From: Nemania diffusa
Taxonomy: Eukaryota; Ascomycota; Sordariomycetes; Xylariales; Xylariaceae
DNA: 64,000 nucleotides
Direction: 5' to 3'
Assembly: GCA_038501195.1 (NCBI GenBank)
Contig: JBBPUQ010000009.1
Coordinates: forward strand, 3,224,001-3,288,000
A model generated the notes under the pieces. It had not been told where the DNA came from and searched no databases. It was given only the letters and a program-made list of their open reading frames with translations. Positions 9,788-20,980 of this stretch are shown in pieces. Within the stretch, counting starts at the first letter, position 1. The number at the start of each line of letters is the position of its first letter. The translations under genes and the position numbers were made by a program.

Positions 9788-12700
9788 CTATACGTAGACC
9801 GGGCGAATGCGCTGCCATCGCGGGTCAGCCGGCTTTAGGAATGATGTCGTCGACGTTGTTGGAGCCTCCTCAAAATCCAACTCCTTGGTTTCCTGTCGCG
9901 AGCTGGGGCTATCACGTAGGATAGCAGGATGAAACATGGTGTGAGCTCCTATTTCTCCATTTGGCTCGTGCCAAGCTAACATAGATGCCACGGTCTTCAT
10001 AGATGGCGACGGGCCGCCATACGGGACTATGCCGGGCGGATATGTGTATGACGTCTGTGGGCCGGTAGATGCTGGGGTCGGACCTGTCCCTCCACCCTGG
10101 TTGGGAGTTGGGGATGTCGGTTGTCCTGGGGTGGTAGATGAAGATGCCCCTCCGCCGGATGGTGGTAGGCTGGAGTTCGCCCCGGTTGGGGTGATGCCAC
10201 CTGACCCTCCAGAGGAGCTTGAGGTAGTCCCGGACGTCTGACTAATGCTCTGAGTGGTCTGCGTACTGGGGCTCTGTTGGCCTGGTGCTCGGCCACTGGC
10301 TCCATCCGGCGGCGACGTTGAACTCTGCCCTGGGGGAGGGGAAGAAGGGTTGGTGGAAGCGCTCTCATGCGGACCCGATGGTGCTGACGGACCTTGGCTC
10401 GTAGTGATTAAGCTGCTGCTTCCGTCTACTATAGAAGGTGTACCTGATCCTTGCCCACTGCTTCCACCATTGCTTGGTGGTGTGCTACCAATAGTCGAAG
10501 CTGAGGTTATCGAGCTGGATATCGAAAGAGTGGCGGGTGTCCCGGTAAGACTAGGGCTACCGCCATTGCTGGGTGCAACACAATTTGGATCTGTTGATCC
10601 CGGCGCGCATATGCCACTACTCGAAGGAGGGCCGGACGGATTGGTTTGGCTTGTTGGACTATTGGGACTCGTGGGGTTTGTTGGACTTGTAGGCTGGTTT
10701 TGACTAGGTGTGATACTACTCCCACCAGATGGTGAGGTACAAGCAGGATCCGAGGACCCAGCACTGCAAGTGCTTGGCACATTTCCTGGTGTAGACGTCG
10801 GAGGTTGTCCATGACCCGGAGCTGTGGCCCCTCCAGCGATGGGTGAAGAGCAGAGTGGGTCGTTTGATCCCGGAGAACAATTGGCAGAGCTAGTATTCGG
10901 CGTGCTCGTGCTAGGTTGGGTCTGACTAGGAGGGAGATCCTCACTAATACTAGACGAGATGCAAGCCGGATCACTCGACCCAGGTGTGCACGTGGTAGAA
11001 CCACCGCTGGGTGACGATGACGTGGAAGCCTGCCCATGTCCTGGTCCCGCACTTCCCCCGCCAAACGGAGGAGATGAAGATGGATTATCTGTAGAACCTG
11101 TACTTCCAGATGAAGGTGTCAACCCTGGGGGGTTTCCTCCTCCAGAGGGCAATGTAGGTCCTTGTGTTTGCCCTGGAGTGGCACTCGGATTTCCACCACT
11201 ACTACCCGGAGGTCTCGTCAAGCTAGTTGTACTTCCTTGGCCCTGGCCTGGTGATGCCGGGGTAGCGCTAGGGGTAGTATCGCTATTACTAGGTGTGGGT
11301 GTGCAGTTGGCATCCATCCCCGGAACACATGAATTTGAGCCGCTAGGCACATTTGTTGAAGGTAGCGACGTTACTTGGCCTGAACCGCCGGGCCCGGTAG
11401 GCGTTGTGTTCCCGCTAGGACCGAGGGCGGGCGTTGTGCTGGGCGGGACCGTGTTCCCTCCAGGGGGGGCCGTGCCTGGGTTCTCACTCCCAGGGGTCGT
11501 GCTCGGGCCTTGTCCTTGACCGGGTGCAGCTCCTCCAGTACCATTAGGAGTTGAGCTTGAGCTTTCCGAAACACCTGGAGTATTCTCACCTGGGTTGCTT
11601 GGTGAAGTTATTACAGTACTGCCGCCGGAGTTATTAGGTGTTGGATTGGTGCTTGGGCCAGTCGGGGTGATTCCTGACTCAGAGGAGGGACTCGATCCTC
11701 CTTTTGTTGATGGGGTGGATGGAGTGACCTGACCAGGTGCAGCACTACCATTGCCGTTCGGGCTAGAAGAACTACCTGGGGCACCAGGTATGCCAGGAGT
11801 CCCAGATGTGCTTGGCGTATTGGGGACACCTGGAGTACCTGGATTGCTAGGGCTGCCAGAACTGCCAGATGGACTAGGATTGCTTGGAATACCTGGGGTG
11901 CCTGGAGTGCCTGGAGTGCCTGGAGTGCCTGGAGTGCCTGGGGCATTGGGAATGCTTGGAGTACCTTGAGGGCCAGGATTTCCAGGAGAAGTTGGAAGGC
12001 TAGACGGACCAGGAGTAACATTTGGGCCTGTAGAACCACTAAGGGTACTTGGAATACCGGGTGTTGAACTCCCACTTGACGTTGACAACAATGTGCCTTG
12101 GCCTGGGGCCACACTGCCCCCGCCAAAGGGGGGTGTTGATGATGATGGTGAGTTAGGGGGCAGGGAGAGCGTGAGATCACGAGGTAAGTCACCCAGGGGC
12201 TGGCTTGTAATTTTCCCATACATGCTGATAAACTCTTCCATATTTACGTTTTCCGGGGGAAAGACTATGGCTGGGGTAGTTATCTGGGTTTGGGCGACAC
12301 CACCAATGTCCAGCTCCCGCACCTCTGGTGGTAGCATAGTAGGTGCGCGTGGCTGAGGTCCGGCACGAGCCCAGCCATAAGGTTTGCCATCAGGGCTGTA
12401 GCAGCTAAGCGAATCCGAACCACCACATATCTGCGTGGCATCACCAGAGCATGGAGCTGAGCAAACACTCTCATCCATTTTCTGCGTGCCATTCAAAAAG
12501 TTTCCGCAGAGGCAGCTGTTGCCATTCTCTGTGCCCGCCATGAGAAAGCCTCTAATTATGCAGTGCTGTATGCATGCCTCATTTGTGAGGAGGTCTAAGC
12601 TGAAAATATCTGCTCCAAGAGCTCTTTGATTAAGGCCGTTCCCCCAGCAGCCGCAGTAACTCCAACCGGTAACTTTTTCGGGAGGAGGTGGAATTGGTTG

Positions 12701-14539
12701 GCTAGGTGTAGTACTCACAGCAATAGTGCTAGACGAGCCGGCTGTAGGTGCACTGGAACCTATACATGGCCCAGGGGTTTTGATGGGGGCACAGAACCAG
12801 CCATCTTTGCAATGGGCACATGGCCAGCCGAATCCACAAGGAGCAGGTTGTGCCGGTGTTTGAGATGGGGGGCAGAACCAGCCGTCAAGACAATCATGGC
12901 ACGTATAGCCAGTTCCCGGACAGGGGCCTTGTGCCCCGTTGCCTCCAGGCGGAGTAGGACTAGCATTTGGACAATTACAACTTCCCTGTGATGCTGTGGC
13001 GCAAGGCGACTGGGGACAAGGCGGGATGACTGTCAAAGTGACTGTCTGGCCATTTCTGTACTAAAGTCAGAGATAGACCTTGAAAGAACGTTGATCTGAT
13101 ATACTTACCCAGCCGAAAATTGCGTTATACCCGAGGTACATGGTTGGGCCATGGTTTGATATTCGGTGACAGTGATGACTCCACCAGCTTCCAACGCCAT
13201 TAGCTCCTCAGCATAGAGCAATGGAAACGCTTTATCCAGACTTACGACTAGTACTAGTTGCTTGTGAAGACGTAGCTACTCCAGGCTGGACTGAGCCTGT
13301 CATTGGTGATGAGGTGGTCACAGATGTGGGAGATTGTCCACCTGTTGCTTCTGGCGCCGAAGACCCGGCCGATGACTGACCCGGTGATAGCAGGCTACCT
13401 GAAGGAGAAGATGCAGAGTTACCGTTAGATGGTGGCTGTCCACCGGATAGAGAAGAGGCTACACCACTCCCCACCGAATTAGAGCTGGAACCGCCAACAT
13501 TACTAGTAATAGGATTTGTTAAACTGCCTTGGCCTTGGGAGTTTTGGGTTGGAGAAGTCGGCGTAGCAACTGTACCTGGACCTCCTGTGATGGTAGGAGA
13601 AGCCGGAAATATGGTGCTCGCAGAAGCGTCACCCGTCAATGTTGCATCTGGATTAGTTAGAGGAGCAGTCGCAATTTCGGAAGAAACTTGGGCAACCGCT
13701 GAGGGGATATCTCCGCAAAGGCCAGCAACAGTGGCGAGAACACCGTCGACAGGAGTGACAATCCCGCATACATTTTGCTCGATCAGATCACCGACGAGGG
13801 AGAGAGGGCCGTTTGTAGCCTTAACAATACCCCCAAGCTCGCTGCTGACAATCTGACTGAGGTCTTGCAAAACCGGCAGGGGAATGTCAGAAGCCAGATC
13901 GGATACAACACCACTAACGATGTCGTTGACTTTCGAGTCGAGAGAACCGAGGAGCCCTCCTATCTGGCTGACAGCATCTGGAGCTTGCACCTGGTTACTG
14001 GCAATCTGGTTTCCTAAAGAGGCAACATCTGTCGCAATGGCTTCTGCAGAGGAAACAACGCCGAGGGCCTGCTTGGTTATTGCTGCAATGATGCTGGATG
14101 CCTGAATAGGCACGGCATCATTAAGAAGACTTCCAAGCTGGTCAGCGAGACCACCCAACTGGACCCCAGTCGGCAGAGGCTGGGCAGTAAGGGGGAGTGC
14201 AGCCTGCCCGCCAGTGACGAGAGAGACGCCGCCCGGGGCCTGGGTACTAAGTCCATTGAGTATAGGTAGTAGGGTGTTGATGTCGGACGTCACTTGGGCC
14301 AACAACGAGCTGCCAATGCCTGGGAGATTAGGTATGATGCTAAAGAGGCTACCTAACCCAAGCACGCGTTTCTCGTGAGACGGGGCCGGGGCGTCATCTT
14401 GTAGGGAAGGGCTGTGCTTCTGTAGCGTACGAGAGGCGTAACTATCGGAGAGCGAGACAGTGGCTAAGAAACCAAGGGCGAAGAGAGTGGCAACTAGTAA
14501 ACATCTTGCTATGGATGGAGAATGGGATTGAGATGGCAT
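9788..14539 (-). CDS. large secreted WSC-domain protein with collagen-like and Ser/Thr/Pro-rich regions
   Basis: Three exons on the minus strand, 14539-13246, 13187-13109 and 13055-9788, join in phase to 1546 residues. A signal peptide (about 1-35) is followed by a Lys-Arg at 57-58 that could be a Kex2 site. Next comes a roughly 250-residue hydrophobic, helix-rich region (LGSLFSIIPNLPGIG onward) and a Ser/Gly linker. The middle exon encodes TVTEYQTMAQPC, a phrase typical of fungal surface proteins. Two Cys motifs of the form C-L/K-DGWFC-P lie at about 503-555. The WSC carbohydrate-binding domain is at about 588-677 (YCGCWGN, NSCLCGN, CSGDATQICGG). The remaining 850 residues are Pro/Ser/Gly/Thr-rich, with a collagen-like GTPGTPG tract and five CxxGxxDxxC mini-loops. 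No C-terminal membrane or GPI segment is visible. It is probably a wall-associated or extracellular protein; its role is unknown. The two halves could be separate genes, but the splice fit argues for one. Confidence 0.75.
11890..11944 (-). repeat. 9-bp tandem repeat encoding Gly-Thr-Pro
   Basis: Units reading GGAGTGCCT on the plus strand repeat about five times and encode consecutive G-T-P triplets inside the WSC protein. The flanking sequence continues as degenerate G-x-P and S-x-P triplets from about 11750 to 12010. The array is likely to vary in length between strains. Confidence 0.85.
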
Positions 14540-15267
14540 CGCCTTCGACCGACACGCGGCTAGTCCGACAAATGAGGGCTTCCGAAACGAGTGAGACAGA
14601 TGCTATATGGAGAATTAAGATGGTGCTGATGAAGTAGAACGTTCAAAATTGAGCCAAAATTGAAGTCCAAAAACACCAAAACCGACGGAATATGGATCGG
14701 GAGAAAACGCGAAGCCAAAAGAATCGAAGAAGTATGAGGATGAGGAGGAGGAGAATAGAGGGAATTGGGAATATACATATTTTGCCCGGCTCCGAGGCAG
14801 CGTCATATCCTAGGTGCCTGCCCTCTAGGGAGTTGCGCTTGCGCTTTCCATCTGATTATCGCTACCTCTTTCGTGGAAGCAGTGTCATAGGCAAGATCTA
14901 TGCAGACAGGGGCAAGAGAAGGCGGAGGTTAGATATATGTAGGCAAGGTCGATGCCTAAATAGTGAGATGTCTGATGGTTGCCGCACATGGTAGAATAAA
15001 TGTTCATCGGCACGTGCATCCCTTTCAAGCCTACCCCCTAAAGTAAGTAAGTATTCAACTAGTAACAATCACTCGTAAACACTATATATCCTAGCAGGTT
15101 AATGGTCACAGAAGAGCACGGAACGAGAAAATGGGAAGAGAGAACCCTGAATGGTCAGATAATAGGTGCTATTTTTGCTGCCGCAACCCGATGCCTGCCC
15201 ACCCGGCACCGATGCAAATTAACAAAGCCCGAAAAGAGATCCACGCCGTATGCCCGAACCTTCCTTT
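14540..15267. other. intergenic, promoter of the WSC gene and 3' flank of rps2
   Basis: Both neighbours are on the minus strand. Purine-rich sequence at 14690-14765 reads as a CT-rich tract on the coding strand of the WSC gene, typical of fungal promoters. No gene is seen. Confidence 0.55.
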
Positions 15268-16237
15268 CTAGTATTTCTTGCCCTCCCGCAGAGTATCTGC
15301 GTATTCCTCGAGGGGACTGCGGATGAGCTTCGTCTCCTTCCACAGGTTGGGGGTCAGGAAGCCGTAGCAGTTGGAGATGGCGGCGAAAGTGGCCTTGAGG
15401 GTGTTTTCTAGGGTCTTGGTGGAGCCGGAAGACGAGGTGTAGGCGTCCTCGATACCAGCGAGCTGGAGGAGACGCTTGACGGCGGGAGAAGCGACGATCT
15501 GGGTACCACGAGGGGCAGGGATCAACTACGGCGAGATTAGAGATCAGTACCACGCCACAGACAGAAAAGTCATTTGCATTTCGCGGGTTACATACCCTGA
15601 CTGTGACGGAACCGCACTTTCCACTCTCCTTGACGGGGAGCGAGTGAGGTTGACCGAGGTTGGTACCCCAGAAACCACGTCGAACGGGGATGACGCTCAG
15701 CTTGGCGATGATGATGGCGGCACGGATAGCAGTAGCGACTTCCTTGGAGGTCTTGATACCGAGACCGACGTGGCCCTCGGAATCGCCGATAATGACAATA
15801 GCCTTGAATCGGGTTCGCTGACCGGCACGGGTCTGCTTCTGGACGGGCTTGATCTGCAGCGGGGGGGAACAAATGTTAGCGTCCCATTCCACATCAACCG
15901 GCACGAAAGAGTGGTCACGGAGTGTCTATTTCTTCGTGGCTCGCTGGGGTCGTCGTACCTTCATGACCTCATCCTTGAGCTTGGGGAGGAAGTGGTCGAC
16001 GATCTGGTACTCCTTGATAGGGAGAGAGTGCAGGTAGATCTCCTCCATGCTCTTGATCTTGCCGCTCTTCACGAGACGGCCGAGTTTGGTGACGGGCATC
16101 CATTCCTTGTCGCTGTCCTTGGGACCACCACGTCGGCCACGTCCACGGCCACGTCCACGGCCTCTGTCGCCGCCACGGTCGCCTCTGGAACCAAACCCTC
16201 CACGGGCGCCGCCTCGGTCGCCGCCTCGGTCAGCCAT
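15268..16237 (-). CDS. rps2: 40S ribosomal protein uS5 (Rps2)
   Basis: Small-subunit protein at the mRNA entry and decoding-fidelity region. Exons 16237-15959, 15853-15596 and 15525-15268 are each a whole number of codons and give 264 residues. The N-terminus is an RGG/RGRGRG-rich tail (about 5-38), a known arginine-methylation region in this family. The S5 double-stranded RNA-binding domain starts at about [13 protein letters not shown], and the second half carries the S5 C-terminal domain ([17 protein letters not shown]). Introns of 105 and 70 nt occur early in the gene, as expected for ribosomal protein genes. A long open frame on the opposite strand (15476-16309) is a by-product of codon bias and not a gene. 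Confidence 0.97.
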
Positions 16238-17841
16238 GTTGTCGCTCGAGTTAGGGTCGTAGGTAGAAGAAAGAATTGGCCGTCGAGGAAGCGTGTTGCT
16301 GCGCTGTGAGGTTAGTGCGTGCCAACTTGTTGCTGGTAGGTTGGTTGGGGGAATTTCGCCGTGGAGGGGATCTAATCTGCCACACAATCACACAATTTTT
16401 AGCATTTCGCAGATAGGTTTGTGGGAGATAAGCCCCCTGCAGCCGAAGTGGTCAGTGCGCACAGCTGGTGGCCACTGGGCGGCGGTCCCACTCTCGAGTG
16501 TTAGGTACCTAGGTACATGTAGTATAGAGTTACTACTGTAAGGTATAGCACTGTAGACCCAGGTACCTAAACCCCGGCTGGTGTACCTGCCTCGGAGATA
16601 TTGAGATCCACTATAGAGCGGCCAATGAGGCCTCGTTATTTGACTGCACATTACCCCGAGTATCTCAGACTACTGTATCTTCACATGTATTAAGACGGCC
16701 AACATATGGAAATACATAATATTACATATATCTTGGTCTCATACTACTGTTAGATAGATGTAATAAGATTCCCAATGACAATACCTACCAAGTTGGTACA
16801 CTCATTGAACTTCTATTAAGCTCTAGTTCAAGCTTCTAGGTAATTTTACCGTCACATGATACCGTTTTGATAGATTTTTCGGGAACCCTGGTTATCATGC
16901 CTCCGTCTCAGGATTATTTCTAACTAGATACAAGGGCTGAGTTTCTGGTACATTGTTAGTGGTCGTAAAAGAAATTAGACATGTCACATGCAGGCAGTTC
17001 CGCGACAAATCACAAGTCAAGTCGTGTAGAGGTATTTTACTGGTGTGTTGTATTTACGTGCGGTGGGTAGCACAACTGCAAATGTGAAGTATTCTGCAAT
17101 GAAGATATGTAGACGAGGCATTGTCAAAGAGTGCCTTCGAGTCCACAGGTATCTACTTCCACCAAGAATGAATTATTCTCCCTCCGGGGGGGAGACCGAT
17201 GCAAATGTCTGCGGCCAAGCCATCTTCCTCGTGTGACTACAGTAGAGCGCAAACATGTGTCCGCGAATTCCTCACTCAAGTGACAGGGGAGTGACGCAGA
17301 GGCAAGCTATCCATTGGCTTCCATTAACCAATGCATGTGTTTGCTCCTGTCGATGAATCCTTTGCAATCCTCCATGCCTTTTACAGGTAGCCCAAGAATC
17401 CGTGAGCACTATTTCGCCTCTTTTCGCCTTTTCTCCTCCTCTCCCTCTAAGTGGGCATCTTTGCTCGCGCACGTTTTCTTCTCTTCTTCCCTGCAATCTG
17501 GGCATTTCTGTCAAAGGGAAATGCTGGTGGACGCCTGAATTCGCGAAGCTGAAATCATTTTTTTTGGGGACGGTAATCGTTTGTTGATTTGATGCAAGAT
17601 CACTCGCGCAATGGGTATGACTGAAAAAGGAAATAAACTCGAATCAAGTCGCTAATGCCAGGAGATCCTTAACCGTCAATTTATGCAACATTCTTTTTTT
17701 CCTCCTCCAATGGTACAATTCGCGCGGTGAAATGGTAGCATTAAATGCCTAGGGTACTTCTGAAATGTCGGGGAGACTAGAAGCAGGCATGTAAGATGTT
17801 TGGTTGGCCATAGAAAACCTTAAAGCCCAGATGTAGCGTTC
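16238..17841. other. intergenic, rps2 promoter side
   Basis: The rps2 promoter should lie at about 16240-16600, where TAGGTACCTAGGTA words occur at 16503-16514. The rest, up to the cyclin stop at 17842, has no frame with family resemblance. T-rich and CT-rich sequence at 17400-17480 and 17560-17710 probably belongs to the 3' flank of the cyclin gene. Confidence 0.55.
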
Positions 17842-19158
17842 CTAACCCACCATCTGGCCGTGGTATTCTTCGTATTGATAGGTTGCGTAGTGCTGGGGCT
17901 GTTGTCGCTGGGGGTATCCTGCCATATTGGAAACCTGAGGTGTAGGAGTAACAGGGCACCTGGGCGGGACGTATTTGTTCGTAGGATCTGTTCCAACATA
18001 GCACATTCCGTCGGGTGTAATAGGCGGCGTCATATAGCCATCTGCGGGACCGGGCGCGGCACCACAACCCTTTTGCGGGGTGTTGTATATAGCAGAGTGG
18101 CTCGAAGTCAAGGTCGGCTCGGCAGGAGGAGAGGGGGGTGCTTGCTGTGCTCTCCGCGACATGGCAGCTTGCTGTGCCAAGAATTCGGCAAGTTTCCCAG
18201 AAACACGAGACAAATGAGGGGAAGAGTATTTCCTGGACAGGGTGATAGACGGCTGATGCAAATGCTGCGAAAGGGTCAAAACCGTGAGGTGCTCAACATT
18301 ATCCCATGCGCCATCGTTAACTTCGGGTCGTCCGAGTATCGCACGTGCTAGGGCAAGAGAAGCCCGGGCCATGATCGACGGTTTTGTTGAAACAAAGTCG
18401 CGGTGATACAAGGCAATTTCGCAGAGGTAAGCAGCCATATGCTCGACCTCCCTGTCGTCTGCCTCCTCGGCTACAATCAATTGAGTAAAAAAATCAACAG
18501 TAGGGTGACCAATAGTCCAGTCCAGAGTGTTAAGAACATGCATCTCCATCTGAGTGAACATGCCGGAGTCATACAAACCACAGCACATGTTGTTCAACTC
18601 ATTGATTTGGGGTACGCGGTCCTTCTTATCCCCATATTTGGCAGCAATGAGGAGTGCTGCGCATCCAACAAGTTGGTAGTGTTGCTTATAGACCACTCGC
18701 TTCGAGCAGTAACGGTCTAGTAGATTGATAGTCAAGAAGAGAGTTTCGGGTAGGAGGGCAAAGGCCGCATGGGCCTCAATGAGGAAATCAATTAAGTAAG
18801 GTCGCATAAACCACTGGATTTCTCGTTGCATATCGATGAGGTTGGCGTCAGGTAACGTTTCATCCTTTTATATGATGTTAGTTATAATCTGTAAATAAGG
18901 CGTTGCATCATGACGGATGGCAGGGATCCAAATGCATAAGAGGGGGCGCGCCCAGTTGGCCATAAAATTACTTACTTCCATGTGTCTCATATGCTGCATA
19001 ATATCCTCGAGGTATTCATCACCGGCAAGCCGTGAGAGCTCATTGGCAATCATCTCTTGCCGGTTACGAGCCAATATCTTGGCAGCGTCCTTAATGTTAA
19101 TGCGCCGGGGTTCATCGGTCTCAATAAAGAAGCCGGAGTTGCTTGAAGTGTACGCCAT
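17842..19158 (-). CDS. G1/S-type cyclin (Cln/Puc1-like)
   Basis: Cyclin that should activate the Cdc28/Cdk1 kinase at Start. Exons 19158-18976 and 18864-17842 give 401 residues; the 111-nt intron joins in phase 0 to produce HMRHME-DETLPDANLID. The cyclin box (about 73-190) begins with MQREIQWFMRPYLIDFLIEA and contains the conserved LLDRYCSKR and KYGDKKDRVPQINEL segments. A second helical fold follows to about 250. The C-terminal 130 residues are Pro/Ser/Thr/Gln-rich with PPSPPAEPT and PITPDG, a PEST-like and Cdk-site-rich tail suited to rapid turnover. The box resembles fungal G1 (Cln) cyclins more than B-type cyclins, because there is no recognisable destruction box near the N-terminus. The exact Cln subclass was not determined. 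Confidence 0.9.
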
Positions 19159-20880
19159 GATGATCGAAGCGTAGTGATTGTTGAGTGAAAAGTAGAGTGT
19201 GAGACGGTTGGTTCAGAGGCGGGTCAGTGACGGAAAGAGTGATGTTCAGGTTCTCCAGGAATCTTGTTACGTGAGTGAGAGTATTAAGTTTGGTCGTCGC
19301 AGGTGAGTAGAAATGAGCGTATTATACCAGGTAGACAGACCGTATCAACATTAGAGTATTAAAGAACGTGGTGAATAGTATCTTGAAAAAAGAACGACGA
19401 GATAGAACGATGAATGGTTGCCGCGCAATAATGGTATTGGAGGTGACCAGGGTCGGGAGTGGACCTTTTTAAGAGAAGTTGAGTGAATAGATCTATAGAG
19501 ATTTAGGTCAGCCCTAGATTCAGGTACAATCGCTGTGGATTGTAGGAGATAATGATCGAGACAAAGCTCCCGGTGCCATGATCATAAACACAATAGCGCC
19601 ATTGAACCAGAGTCAACTATAGGTTTGTGGGGGTGGGGAGAGCTCCTGGCACGCGGTAGGAGGTTTTCTTTAAGGGTGTTGAAGAGACAATAGACAATAG
19701 ACTCAGATTTATGTGCAGGTACATTTGAGTGCATGAGCAAAGGACAATGACGTCGGCATCTAGGACGGGTTATGCATAAAAAGGAGGTCTCCCTTACCGC
19801 CACGATTGGTTGCCAGGAAATTAAATGGTTCCTGGGGAACACGGTGGGAACAGCGAGTTAACGGGTCCCACGGGCAGGTTATTCTGCTCAACGCACAGAT
19901 AAGAAGCGTGAAGTGTGGAGGGTGCCGCTGGAACACTAGGAACCTGTCGGCATACCACTGTGAGGGAAAAGGACAAATCAGAACCACAACTCTAGGTGAA
20001 TTATCTGTAGGTTAGACCAGGTTTGCTTGCACGTACCTCTACACCAGCGACGCTTCTATCACGAGGTAGTTGTCAAAGTGACTGGGCTCATGTAGGACTC
20101 GTAGGCAAGATGCTCCAGTCAGAATCAGACTCTACGTGTATAGAGCCCGAGACTGAGATATCTGGAGTAGATCCACTTGATTGCGATGGCCAAAGTCAGA
20201 TTCCAGGGACCAGTGGCACGATAGACCGGCGGATATCTCTTCTCGGCAGAGGGATGTCGGCCGAGGAATGAGCACGAGGTAGCGACCGATGGTTTAGGAG
20301 CTGACCAAAGGGCGGGTGAGGTTGGTGGATCTGGGGATGGAACAAGCCGAAGGGAGGGAATGTGATGATTGGCAGATTCCTCGTCAAAAAGAACGAGATT
20401 ATTAATTGCGAGGAATTCCAGGTAGAGAAGGGACAGACCGACCGACCGACCGAGAGGCGGATGGGCGTACTTGAATACTCGAGGAAGAAGGGGTTCGTTG
20501 TCTAACAAAGCCGATAGGGAGACTATCTGCCTTATTATCTCGTTCCTAACCTGCACTTCTGCTTTTTTTCTCCTTGGTATACCAATAAGCAGCACTACCC
20601 TCGAGCTCGAGTTCTGTTCCTTTTCGACTAGTAGCGGGCCCTAAGAGGTTATCTCTCCTCCTTCCCTCTCCTTTTCATTGAGCAGGGAGGCTGTGGTAGG
20701 GAGATACGTCGAGAGAAAGGGAATGAATGGATCGGATGGAGGAGGATGGGGAGGTGAGGAAGGGGAGGGAAAAAAAAAAGATGGCCTCGAGTTGGAGGAG
20801 GATGTAGGAGATGAAAAAGGATTGGAAGAGATTAGCTTTTAGGAGAAAAGGTACTTTAAGACGCCGGCGAACATCCACAG
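19159..20880 (-). promoter_or_regulatory. possible long leader and promoter of the G1 cyclin
   Basis: No gene is seen between the cyclin start and about 20880. A strongly purine-rich tract at about 20690-20830 reads as CT-rich sequence on the cyclin's coding strand, the usual look of a fungal transcription start region. It lies about 1.5 kb upstream of the ATG. If transcription starts there, the mRNA would have a very long leader with several upstream ATGs. This is inference only. Confidence 0.35.
20435..20454. repeat. ACCG tetranucleotide microsatellite
   Basis: About four and a half tandem copies of GACC/ACCG. Confidence 0.85.
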
Positions 20881-20933
20881 ATACAATGTACCTACATAGA
20901 TGTACCTACCTCTTACATGAGATAAGTGGGTGG

Positions 20934-20980
20934 TGAATGGATGGCAGGATGGATGGATGGATGCGTGGATGTATGTATAT
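20934..20980. repeat. GGAT/GTAT tetranucleotide microsatellite
   Basis: GGAT units (perfect from about 20946 to 20963) pass into degenerate GGAT and GTAT units, ending in TATATAAAAG. The same ATCC/GGAT motif recurs at 52563-52588. Confidence 0.9.

Noticed and set aside
10254..12219. Several 150-200 codon frames on both strands overlapping the WSC gene
   Set aside because: They are Pro/Gly/Val or Gln/Leu-rich mirror products of the repetitive, GC-rich coding sequence of the real gene.
13232..14539. Separate 435-aa secreted protein
   Set aside because: Its last codons are intron sequence (GTAAGT donor), and two phase-matched splice joins carry it into the WSC exon.
15476..16309. 277-codon frame on the plus strand opposite rps2
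   Set aside because: It mirrors the well-conserved ribosomal protein gene and has the skewed composition of an antisense shadow; no family resemblance.
20125..20595. 156-codon minus-strand frame in the cyclin upstream region
   Set aside because: No family resemblance or plausible exon partners; composition looks random. Kept only as a possible upstream frame in a leader.
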